Shown here: positions 10,504-17,934 of the stretch, piece after piece | Position numbering within the stretch: the stretch's first letter is position 1 | How the letters are laid out: every line of letters begins with the position of its first letter | Origin: a candidate division Zixibacteria bacterium SM23_73_3 | GTDB lineage: Bacteria; Zixibacteria; MSB-5A5; SM1-73 | DNA: 36,500 nucleotides | Reading direction: 5' to 3' | Assembly: GCA_001304155.1 (NCBI GenBank) | Contig: LJUX01000007.1 | Location: forward strand, 1-36,500 | Notes under the pieces: generated by a model | The model's input: the letters and a program-made list of their open reading frames with translations, nothing else | Told to the model about the DNA's origin: nothing | Database searches by the model: none | Program-made: the position numbers and the translations under genes

Positions 10504-10659
10504 TCAGTCGATATGCCCCGATGATGTCATTGACTTGCCATTCCGCTTCTGGCCTACTTGCCCTGAGCTTCTGATGCTTTCAATCCAGTATTGGTTTATT
10601 TCTGCCAAGGCATTTATTAGTTGCTCTTTCGTATTGTCCCTTTCTTCAAACAAAAGAGT
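10504..10659 (-). pseudogene. Possible remnant of a signalling coiled-coil linker
   Basis: Minus-strand translation LLFEERDNTKEQLINALAEINQYWIESIRSSGQ..., no plausible start; resembles kinase/REC linker helices. Confidence 0.3.
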
Positions 10660-10693
10660 TTATTCCCCCATAATGCTATGGAAACTCTGAGTT

Positions 10694-10766
10694 CCCTTTA
10701 AGAATTTAAATCGACTTTAAATTCTTGCGCTTTAGATATAACCTTAGAGTTTTTCTGGATATCCCG
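10694..10766. repeat. Dispersed element copy 1 (CCCTTTAAGA...CTTTAGATATA...)
   Basis: Sequence similarity by eye to 13937-14006 and 14671-14740. Confidence 0.6.
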
Positions 10767-11126
10767 TTGCGAGGTGAGGTATGCCCTTTTAAACTTTCGA
10801 TACAATTTTTTAACTGACTGGTTAAAGTATTTTTGTAGGAGTTCAAATTCGGTTCTCAGGTTGCCAATCATCTCTTCAGCGCCTGCTAAATCACCTGTCC
10901 GCCCCGGAACTCCAGCTTGAGGGATGGGTTGGCAATACGCTTGGCATCCAGATTGTCAGCCGTATCGATAATCGCCATTTAGAAGCAGCTGTTCGCAGGA
11001 CACGGGTAGTGCCGTCAGCGCCTGGTATGTTATAATCGTCTGACAACCATTTGCCCGAAGTCACCCCCACAACAGAAGAGCCATTTTCTCGTCGTCCTCA
11101 ACCACGAGGGTCTTTTTCGTAAGCAC
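10698..11126 (-). pseudogene. Decayed response regulator (REC) fused by deletion to a decayed Hpt domain
   Basis: Minus-strand VLTKKTLVVEDDEKMALLLWG*LRANGCQTIITYQALTALPVS (in-frame TGA at 11061-11063), then ADNLDAKRIANPSLKLEF + frameshift + TGDLAGAEEMIGNLRTEFELLQKYFNQS, alignable to the Hpt C-terminus of the 1587-aa kinase. Confidence 0.8.
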
Positions 11127-12312
11127 CCTTGCTTTCTACCACGGTATGCAGGGTTTCCTGGGGGACATGCTTAGGGAGGGTGAAGGAAAAAGTGCTGCCT
11201 TTTCCTAGCTTGCTTTGAACCGAGATATCTCCCCCATGCAGTCTGACCACTTCCCGACAAATATACAAGCCAAGACCCAAACCCTGGTGAGTCATCCAAT
11301 CGGTGTTCGCAGCCTGATAGAGGCGATCAAAGATGTAGGGAAGTTTGTCCGGCTCGATACCGCGGCCGGTATCAGTCACCGATACCAAGATGAATTCCGG
11401 AGCAGTCGAGTCCTGACCGGCTCGAACCGTGATTTCACCACCTTCGGGGGTAAACTTCAACGCGTTGCTCAGCAGGTTCAAAAGGACCTGTTTGATTCTG
11501 TCTTCGTCGATGTTGACCTCCGGCAGCTCTGATTCTATGGCCTGCTTCAGACGAATGCCTTTCTTCTCCGCTGCAGAAGAAATTGAAGAGACAGCCTGTT
11601 GCACCAGTCTGTCGACAAAAACGGGGGATGTGCTCACGATAAATTTCCCCATCTGCAGTTTGGTCACGTCAACCAGGTCATTGATACATTCACGCATCAT
11701 TAGGCAACAGTCCTCAGCGATTTTTAGATACTTCCGCTGAGTGTCGGTAATAGGACCAGCTGATCCTTCCATCACCATCGAGACGTAGCCTCCAGCCGAG
11801 GTCACAGGAGACTTCAGCTTGTAGGAGAGCTTATGGTAGAAATTTTGGATCTCCTCATTTTTGCGCAAGAGTTCATGGTTGACCTCTTGCAGTCTCCGGC
11901 GATGCCCCTCGAGTGCTTCTTGCAATTGGTACTTTGCGATGGCGTTGGAAATGACGCGCCTGAGGCTCCTATCAGACAACCGGCTCTTTGGCAAATAGTC
12001 CGCCGCTCCGAACCGCATGAGCTCAGCCGCGAGTTCCTCATCCCCCTGTCCGGTCAGGATGACTACCGGGCACTTATAGCCAGAGCCCTGAATCGCTTTG
12101 ATGACCTCAAGACCTGTGGTGTCTCCCAAAAAATAGTCGAGAAGGATAACATCTGGGGTATGGCGGGAAAGTTGAGCTAATCCCTCGACCGGTTCTTTGA
12201 AGGCAAGAAACTCGATCTCCCACCCTGGAATATCTTCAAGGCAACGACGAAGAAGATGGATGTCTCCCGGGTCGTCCTCGATTGCGAAGACTGTAACTTT
12301 TTTGAGCCTCAT
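11098..12312 (-). CDS. REC-HisKA-HATPase protein with H-box His replaced by Tyr
   Basis: REC (AIEDDPGD, LLDYFLG, LPKS), H-box-like FYHKLSYKLKSPVTSAGGYVSMV, N box LLNLLSNALKFTPEGG, G boxes DTGRGIEPD, GLGLGLYICREVV. Confidence 0.9.
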   Translation of the reverse strand: MRLKKVTVFAIEDDPGDIHLLRRCLEDIPGWEIEFLAFKEPVEGLAQLSRHTPDVILLDYFLGDTTGLEVIKAIQGSGYKCPVVILTGQGDEELAAELMRFGAADYLPKSRLSDRSLRRVISNAIAKYQLQEALEGHRRRLQEVNHELLRKNEEIQNFYHKLSYKLKSPVTSAGGYVSMVMEGSAGPITDTQRKYLKIAEDCCLMMRECINDLVDVTKLQMGKFIVSTSPVFVDRLVQQAVSSISSAAEKKGIRLKQAIESELPEVNIDEDRIKQVLLNLLSNALKFTPEGGEITVRAGQDSTAPEFILVSVTDTGRGIEPDKLPYIFDRLYQAANTDWMTHQGLGLGLYICREVVRLHGGDISVQSKLGKGSTFSFTLPKHVPQETLHTVVESKGAYEKDPRG

Positions 12313-12315
12313 GGT

Positions 12316-12774
12316 TCACTCTCCTCGTGGTGGCAGCACCACGATCTGAAACCAATAATCCTTGAGGATTTTGATAGCGCTAACAAATTGATCCATGTTT
12401 ACCGGTTTGACGATGTAGGAATTCGCCCCCAGGTCGTACGTGCGGACGATGTCGTTCTCCTGCTTCGATGTGGTGAGCGCCACCACAGGGATTCGGCGCA
12501 AGCGAGGATCGGCACGCATCTGCTCCAGCAACTGTTTGCCGTCCATCTTGGGCATGTTCAGATCCAACAACATCAAGTCTGGTTTGGGGGACGTGGTCGG
12601 GTCTTCGTATTTCCCACGACGAAGCAGGTAATCTAAAGCTTCCTCACCGTCCTCAACGATGTGGAGCTCGTTTCGGATTCTGCTCTGCTCTAAAGCCCGC
12701 CGGGTCAACTCCTGATCGCCGGGGTCATCTTCGGCGAGGAGGATGACCGCAGGCTTTCCATTGAATTGTCCCAT
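12316..12774 (-). CDS. Rcp1-like single-domain response regulator
   Basis: ILLAEDDPGDQELTRRAL, LMLLDLNMPKMDG, SYIVKPVNMDQF; RBS AGGAGG upstream. Confidence 0.92.
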   Translation of the reverse strand: MGQFNGKPAVILLAEDDPGDQELTRRALEQSRIRNELHIVEDGEEALDYLLRRGKYEDPTTSPKPDLMLLDLNMPKMDGKQLLEQMRADPRLRRIPVVALTTSKQENDIVRTYDLGANSYIVKPVNMDQFVSAIKILKDYWFQIVVLPPRGE

Positions 12775-13775
12775 AAACTTTCCTCCTGTTTCTTCGGTGT
12801 TTTTTCACCGATGGTGAATTTGAAGTGTGCGCCTTTTCCCGTTATCGATTCAACCCAGATATTACCACCGTGTCGCTCAACAGTCTTTTTGCAGATTGCC
12901 AGACCAATTCCCGTGCCCTCGTATTTGTCACGTCCGTGCAGGCGTTTGAAAGGCACAAAGATGTGTTCGGCGTATTTCGGCTCGATACCGATGCCGTTGT
13001 CTTTTGCCCCGAAAATCAGTTGCCCGTCAATCCGCTCAACGGTCAAGCGAACCTGAGGTCGGTTGGCGTCTGTGAATTTTAAAGCGTTTGAGAGTAGATT
13101 TTGATAAAGTTGGGTCAGCATAGTTTGGTCTCCCCACACCTCGGGCAACTCATCACGAGTGATTGTGGCTCCACTTTCCTCTATTTGTACTGCCAACGAG
13201 TCTATCGCATGGTCAGCACAGTGATTCAAAGAGACCGTTTTCCATTTCATTTCCACCCTTCCTGAGCGTGAAAACGTCAAAAGGTCTTGCACTAGTTTCT
13301 GCATTCGCTTTGCCGCATCCAGGATAAAACCAAGATCCTTCTTTGCTCGCTCCGGCAGGCTGCTCCCCAGATCCTGACGAAGCATGCCGCTGAAGGCGGT
13401 CACTTTGCGCAGCGGCTCCTGCAGGTCGTGGCTGGCAACGTAGGTAAACTGATCCAGCTCGGCGTTCTTGCGTCTAAGCTCTTCATTAGCACACTCCAAC
13501 TGCTTGGCCTGTTGGGCAAGCGTCGCTTCCGCCCGCTTGCGGTCGGTGATAACGCTTTGGGCATAGAGACTGAACATGATGAGAATGCAAAGAACCAACG
13601 AGCGCATCCAAATTTTATGCGGATCTAAGGTGAATATTTCTTCGATAAGATTACCCTCATGGAATACAAAAACATCTATAGCAGACCCAAGAATCCAGTA
13701 GAGTGCCCCCAGCAGGATTGCTATCCATATCATTTTCTTCCATATGCTGATGCGATTTAGGCTTTTATTCTTCAT
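12705..13775 (-). CDS. Membrane histidine kinase (phytochrome/Cph1-type transmitter)
   Basis: 2 TM, ITDRKRAEATL, FTYVASHDLQEPLRKVTAFSGML, N/G boxes. Start moved from ORF-track 13850 to ATG at 13775, which has AGGAGG 6 nt upstream. Confidence 0.9.
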   Translation of the reverse strand: MKNKSLNRISIWKKMIWIAILLGALYWILGSAIDVFVFHEGNLIEEIFTLDPHKIWMRSLVLCILIMFSLYAQSVITDRKRAEATLAQQAKQLECANEELRRKNAELDQFTYVASHDLQEPLRKVTAFSGMLRQDLGSSLPERAKKDLGFILDAAKRMQKLVQDLLTFSRSGRVEMKWKTVSLNHCADHAIDSLAVQIEESGATITRDELPEVWGDQTMLTQLYQNLLSNALKFTDANRPQVRLTVERIDGQLIFGAKDNGIGIEPKYAEHIFVPFKRLHGRDKYEGTGIGLAICKKTVERHGGNIWVESITGKGAHFKFTIGEKTPKKQEESLWDNSMESLRSSSSPKMTPAIRS

Positions 13776-13936
13776 GCTTAGCCTCCTCTGCCTGTCCGTC
13801 TTAGGCTTTGGCAGTTTTAATCCAATGACCTGTTGACATGTTTTTACCAAGCCCTTTATGAACAGATCTTTCTAATTGGACTTATATACAACAGAAAGGA
13901 TTAATTTTAATAAGAATGTGGTTGAGACCCGCCGTC

Positions 13937-14006
13937 CCCTTTAAGAGATTAAGTCGGCTCTAAATTCGGGTTCTTTAGATATAGTCTAGGATTTATCCTA
14001 ATGTCA
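13937..14006. repeat. Dispersed element copy 2
   Basis: CCCTTTAAGAGATTAAGTCGGCTCTAAATTCGGGTTCTTTAGATATAGTCTAGGATTTATCC, similar to copies 1 and 3. Confidence 0.6.
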
Positions 14007-14159
14007 CTTAGTAAGGTGAGATTGAGAAGATAATGCATGTTATTTATACTTACAAGGACATATGCTTAAACCCATATTCTTGAATAAATGAAAGAGAAGG
14101 CGAGGATTATTTGTCAATCTTGAGTCAGGATTGCTTGAGGCATTTTTCTTTGAATTTTC

Positions 14160-14435
14160 TCATCTAGAGGATTTCAATTTTGTAATATTAGGATTTTCGT
14201 GTGACTTCTTGTGAGGGTGATTTGTTAGTGTATTTCTTCTCGTGCCCGCCAGGTCACCTGACCTGCTGGTAGGTTTGCACTTTACCTGTCGGGTCGGGGG
14301 TCCCGACAGGCACAAAATTGCGATCAATATCATTTTGTCCCTTATTCCCTTTTTAATTCCTGTTTTGTGCTTCACCTTGAACTCTCCCTTCAAATCAAGT
14401 TGGATGTTCTGATGCTTTTCATCCAATAAGTTCAC
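14160..14435 (-). pseudogene. Possible truncated sensor-protein N-terminus interrupted by a palindromic repeat
   Basis: GTG-start ORF; KTGIKKGIRDKMILIAIL looks like a cytoplasmic-to-TM start, then reading runs into hairpin repeat 14241-14312. Confidence 0.3.
14241..14312. repeat. Palindromic intergenic repeat with hairpin CCTGTCGGG-TCGGGGGT-CCCGACAGG (14285-14310)
   Basis: 9-bp perfect stem; contains CCCGCCAGGTCA, shared with 25223-25234. Confidence 0.7.
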
Positions 14436-14544
14436 TGTGGCAAACCTGCCAGTTCCTTCATGAGTCGTTTTACTATCTTATATCTCAAGAGAAAAGAACG
14501 ATCTTCCTTATGTCTCAAGTGAACTTTATGGACTTTTTATGATG

Positions 14545-14665
14545 GTCAAGGAGACGTTAAGTTTCTTTTGTAGAATAATGTCTATGGGGACGCTTTGAGT
14601 TTTTCTTATAAACTGTCAGTGGGGACGTTAGATACTTCTTGGAGAATATCTGTGGGGACGATATG
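14545..14665. repeat. Degenerate 33-35-nt-period tandem array (core GTCNNTGGGGACG)
   Basis: Units start at 14545, 14580, 14615 and about 14648; core TGGGGACG in three units, GGAGACG in the first. Confidence 0.6.
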
Positions 14666-14670
14666 TTCTC

Positions 14671-14740
14671 TTTGTGTATTCTAAATCGGCATTGGATTCT
14701 GGGACTTTAGATTCATGTTCAGGTTTTATCTGGCTTGATC
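14671..14740. repeat. Dispersed element copy 3 (more divergent)
   Basis: CTAAATCGGCATTGGATTCTGGGACTTTAGATTCATGTTCAGGTTTTATC aligns by eye to copy 2. Confidence 0.45.
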
Positions 14741-14818
14741 TTAGGATGCTGGATCCCCCCAAATTTTCTTACTCACCCTTTGAAGGATATATGCTCTCTT
14801 AGAGTTCAAAAGTATGGC

Positions 14819-15967
14819 TTAACCGATGGCTAAACTCTCTTTTATAATGTCTGCCAGAGTATTCAAGCGCTGGCGATCATTCAGCAAAAATGTATGATGG
14901 ATGCCGACGATCTGATCCTCTGCCATTCTAGAATTGGGGAAATCATGTTCTTGGTCAGCAAAAATCTTTTGCAGTCTCGGGTCAGTTTTGGCACTTGAGT
15001 ATCCGGGCAGAGCGGGAATCCCTGCATGGTTCAGCTTCTCGAGAAGTTGCATCTTGGGCAACTTGCGGGAAAGCTGGCTTTTATAACAAAAAGAATATCT
15101 CATGTGAGCCCGACGTTGGGTTTTGGGAAACTGAGATAATATTTCGATTCCATCAATCTGAGAAAGTTTTTGATCGAGGAAACTAAATGCTTCCTCACGT
15201 CTCTGGCTATAAGATTCAAGAAGATCAATTTGAGGAAGTAACACAGCCGCCTGTAACTCAGAGAGTTGAAAGTTCTCACCTATGATTCCATAAGGATTAA
15301 CCTTTCCATCGGGCAAGTGTCCTCTATTGGTAATGGCATAGCATCTCTTGTACAGTTCTTCTGAGGAAGTGGTGATCATGCCTCCCTGTCCACAGGTCAT
15401 CAATTTGATCCCACCGAAACTGAAAATGGCAAGATCTCCCCAGCTCCCCACTTTTTTCCCATCATAGATGGCTCCGTGTGCCTGAGCACAATCTTCAATC
15501 AAATAAATGTTGTTTTCTTTTGCTAATCTCTTCAGTGCATCCAGTTCTGCCAACGAGCCGCTGATGTGAACCGCTATGATAGCTTTGGTGCGGTAAGTTA
15601 TCCTCTTTTTGACCTTGTCTTTATCTATTGTGAAATTCTTGGAGTTCACATCGGCAAATACCGGAGTGGCTCCCACATTCAACACGCTTTTGGGCAGAGA
15701 ATAGAAATCGTATGCGGGCAGGATGACCTCGTCTCCTGATTTCACACCCAGTGCTTTCAAGGCGATATCAATTGCCACGCTTCCGTTACATATTGATACA
15801 CCGAACCTGCAATCATGCGATCCGGGAAACTTCTGCTCTAATTTCTTTACCCTCTCACCAGTATACTTCCACCAATCTCCGCTAGAGTATATCTCGGTAA
15901 AGGCTTGTTTCATTTCTTTCCTTTGAGGGGGCCAACTGAATTTTGACGTATCCTCCATTGGGTTCAC
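14819..15967 (-). CDS. DegT/DnrJ/EryC1/StrS-family PLP-dependent aminotransferase
   Basis: GDEVILPAYDFYSLPKSVLNVGATPVFADV, IEDCAQAHGA, SFGGIKLMTCGQGGMI (PLP lysine region). Confidence 0.92.
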   Translation of the reverse strand: MNPMEDTSKFSWPPQRKEMKQAFTEIYSSGDWWKYTGERVKKLEQKFPGSHDCRFGVSICNGSVAIDIALKALGVKSGDEVILPAYDFYSLPKSVLNVGATPVFADVNSKNFTIDKDKVKKRITYRTKAIIAVHISGSLAELDALKRLAKENNIYLIEDCAQAHGAIYDGKKVGSWGDLAIFSFGGIKLMTCGQGGMITTSSEELYKRCYAITNRGHLPDGKVNPYGIIGENFQLSELQAAVLLPQIDLLESYSQRREEAFSFLDQKLSQIDGIEILSQFPKTQRRAHMRYSFCYKSQLSRKLPKMQLLEKLNHAGIPALPGYSSAKTDPRLQKIFADQEHDFPNSRMAEDQIVGIHHTFLLNDRQRLNTLADIIKESLAIG

Positions 15968-16002
15968 CTCTCAGATCATTCAATAAAATGTCGGCCAAGA
16001 CT

Positions 16003-17067
16003 TCAGAAAGAACTCGTTCGCTTGCCTTTGGTTTTCTTCACCATTTGTGCAGCTAAAAGAATAGCATTTATCATCCCTTTGGGATCGGCTTTTCCCTTTC
16101 CGGCAATATCCAGTGCTGTCCCAAAATCGGGAGAGGTGCGAATTATAGGCAAGCCAATGGTGACGTTGACCGCTCCTCCCCATTCCCCCATCTTTAAAGG
16201 AATCAGCCCCTGATCGTGATACATGGCAAGGATACAATCAAACTCTTGCGAGATTTTGGGAGAGAAGATGGTATCGGATGAAAATGGTCCATAAGCTTTT
16301 ATCCCCATCTTTTGTGCGGCTTTGATTGCTGGAATGATTATTCTCTTCTCCTCGGTTCCCAAAATCCCCTCCTCGCCGCAGTGGGGATTTAAAGCACACA
16401 CCCCGATCTTGGGCTTTTTAATGCCAAAATGTCTTTGTAGGGCTTTTTGAGTCACCGTCAGTTTTTCTAAAATCCTCTTTTTGGAGATGCTTCGGGCAAC
16501 CTCAGATAGAGGCAGATGAGTGGTCACCAAGACCATCTTGTATTTTTCAGTCGACAGTCGACAGTCGACAGTCGACAGCGGACTGTGGACAGCGACAAAC
16601 ATCATAGCATAGTTGCGGGTAGCAGTAAGATAAGCCAAAAGTTCGGTGTGTCCGGGGAAATCATATCCAGCCAGACGTAGACCTTTTTTGGACAGGGGTG
16701 CGGTGACTAAGGCGTCTATCTGATCGGAGAGGGCAAACTGGGTGGCACAGAAGACCGAATCGGTTGCCATTTTTCCGGACAGTTTTGTAATTTTTCCGGT
16801 TTTTATTTTTGTACGATCCAATTTAGTGCAGTCAAGCACACATATGCTATCTTTTGAATCTCTCACATCTTCCGGCCATATGATTTTTCTTATGATTGCT
16901 TTTTTTAAAAATTTCTTGGCGGAAGAAAAGATTATGTGGTAAGAACCAAACACTAAAGGATAGCAAACCTGGGTGACCTTTTTATCTGTCACTGCTTTGA
17001 CCACCACCTCCGGACCGATGCCTGCCGGATCCCCCATGGTAATTCCAATAATCGGTTTTTGGAACAT
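16003..17067 (-). CDS. pdxA: 4-hydroxythreonine-4-phosphate dehydrogenase (PdxA family)
   Basis: GITMGDPAGIGPEVV, TAPLSKKGLRLAGYDFPGHTELLA, VTTHLPL, ALNPHCGEEG, MYHDQGLIPLK. Confidence 0.95.
   Translation of the reverse strand: MFQKPIIGITMGDPAGIGPEVVVKAVTDKKVTQVCYPLVFGSYHIIFSSAKKFLKKAIIRKIIWPEDVRDSKDSICVLDCTKLDRTKIKTGKITKLSGKMATDSVFCATQFALSDQIDALVTAPLSKKGLRLAGYDFPGHTELLAYLTATRNYAMMFVAVHSPLSTVDCRLSTEKYKMVLVTTHLPLSEVARSISKKRILEKLTVTQKALQRHFGIKKPKIGVCALNPHCGEEGILGTEEKRIIIPAIKAAQKMGIKAYGPFSSDTIFSPKISQEFDCILAMYHDQGLIPLKMGEWGGAVNVTIGLPIIRTSPDFGTALDIAGKGKADPKGMINAILLAAQMVKKTKGKRTSSF
16548..16594. repeat. Heptanucleotide tandem repeat (GTCGACA)n inside pdxA
   Basis: CAGTCGACAGTCGACAGTCGACAGTCGACAGCGGACTGTGGACAGC read directly. 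Confidence 0.9.
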
Positions 17068-17204
17068 GGTTGAATTTCAGTTTCGGGTAATGGATTTTTT
17101 TCCACCATTTCAGGTCAAACTTAATAAAAGAATAGAGAAAGGCAAGAAAATTTGACAAACTGTGGAAGCATGCAACTCGATGAGCACTTATTAGAAAGTA
17201 AAAA

Positions 17205-17229
17205 TGGGGTGAGAGTAATTCTCACCCCA
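17205..17229 (-). terminator. Hairpin TGGGGTGAGA-GTAAT-TCTCACCCCA followed (on -) by ATTTTT
   Basis: 10-bp perfect stem with T-tract on the - strand, 43 nt downstream of the TPR lipoprotein stop. Confidence 0.85.
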
Positions 17230-17271
17230 AAACAAATATTGTGCATTTATTTTTTTAAGAAACTTCTTAAA

Positions 17272-17874
17272 TTAGCCAGTATACAGGCCTTCTAATTTAT
17301 CTGCCAGTTGCTTTTTTCCTTCAGGGGTATTTGGATCCACAACGAAGTTAGGATCGAAATACTGTTGAACCACCAAAAGACTTTGACTGAAGTTGGCGAT
17401 CCCATAATAACTCTCTGCCAGAACCAGCGCCAAATCCAGATAATTTATTTCTGCATCATGGGGAGAAAAGCTCCAGGAGGGATCAGCCGAGAGCACGTCT
17501 TCAGCCAAATTTATGGCATCTTCGAATTTTTTCTGGGCATGATAAGCCAATGCCAGCCCTGCCTTAGCATCGTCTTCTGAGTTGGAAGTTTTGCTAAGGT
17601 AAGTCACAAAGGCATTTTCCGCCAGACCAGCATGATTCTGTCTCAGCTCAGCCCAGCCCAGACCTAAATATGCTTCGTTGGCTTCAGCGTCAAGACCAAG
17701 AGCGGCGTTGAAATCGGCACTGGCACCACTGGAGTTACCAGCTTTGAATTTCGCCCACCCCTGTTCGATCAGCTTCTCGGCAGTTGGCTCTACTACCCCA
17801 TCGTCTCCACATCCGTAGACAAAAAGAAGAGAGGAGAATAAAACGGTGATCAAGAGAAACCATCTTTTTTTCAT
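17272..17874 (-). CDS. TPR-containing lipoprotein
   Basis: Signal peptide with lipobox LFVYGC; TPR-like helices. Confidence 0.8.
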   Translation of the reverse strand: MKKRWFLLITVLFSSLLFVYGCGDDGVVEPTAEKLIEQGWAKFKAGNSSGASADFNAALGLDAEANEAYLGLGWAELRQNHAGLAENAFVTYLSKTSNSEDDAKAGLALAYHAQKKFEDAINLAEDVLSADPSWSFSPHDAEINYLDLALVLAESYYGIANFSQSLLVVQQYFDPNFVVDPNTPEGKKQLADKLEGLYTG

Positions 17875-17934
17875 AACGACTCCTTTTTTTCATCCGTTAT
17901 TTTGATTAAGCTGAATCTATGGTAAAATCTCTCC

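Noticed and set aside
11061-11063. In-frame TGA in the REC remnant as possible recoding (Sec or alternative code)
   Set aside because: TGA is a normal terminator elsewhere in the window, and the remnant also carries a frameshift and a domain junction, so decay is simpler.
14478-14690. CRISPR-like periodic array
   Set aside because: Core repeat is only about 13 nt and degenerate, spacing 33-35 nt, no cas genes and no conserved full-length repeat.
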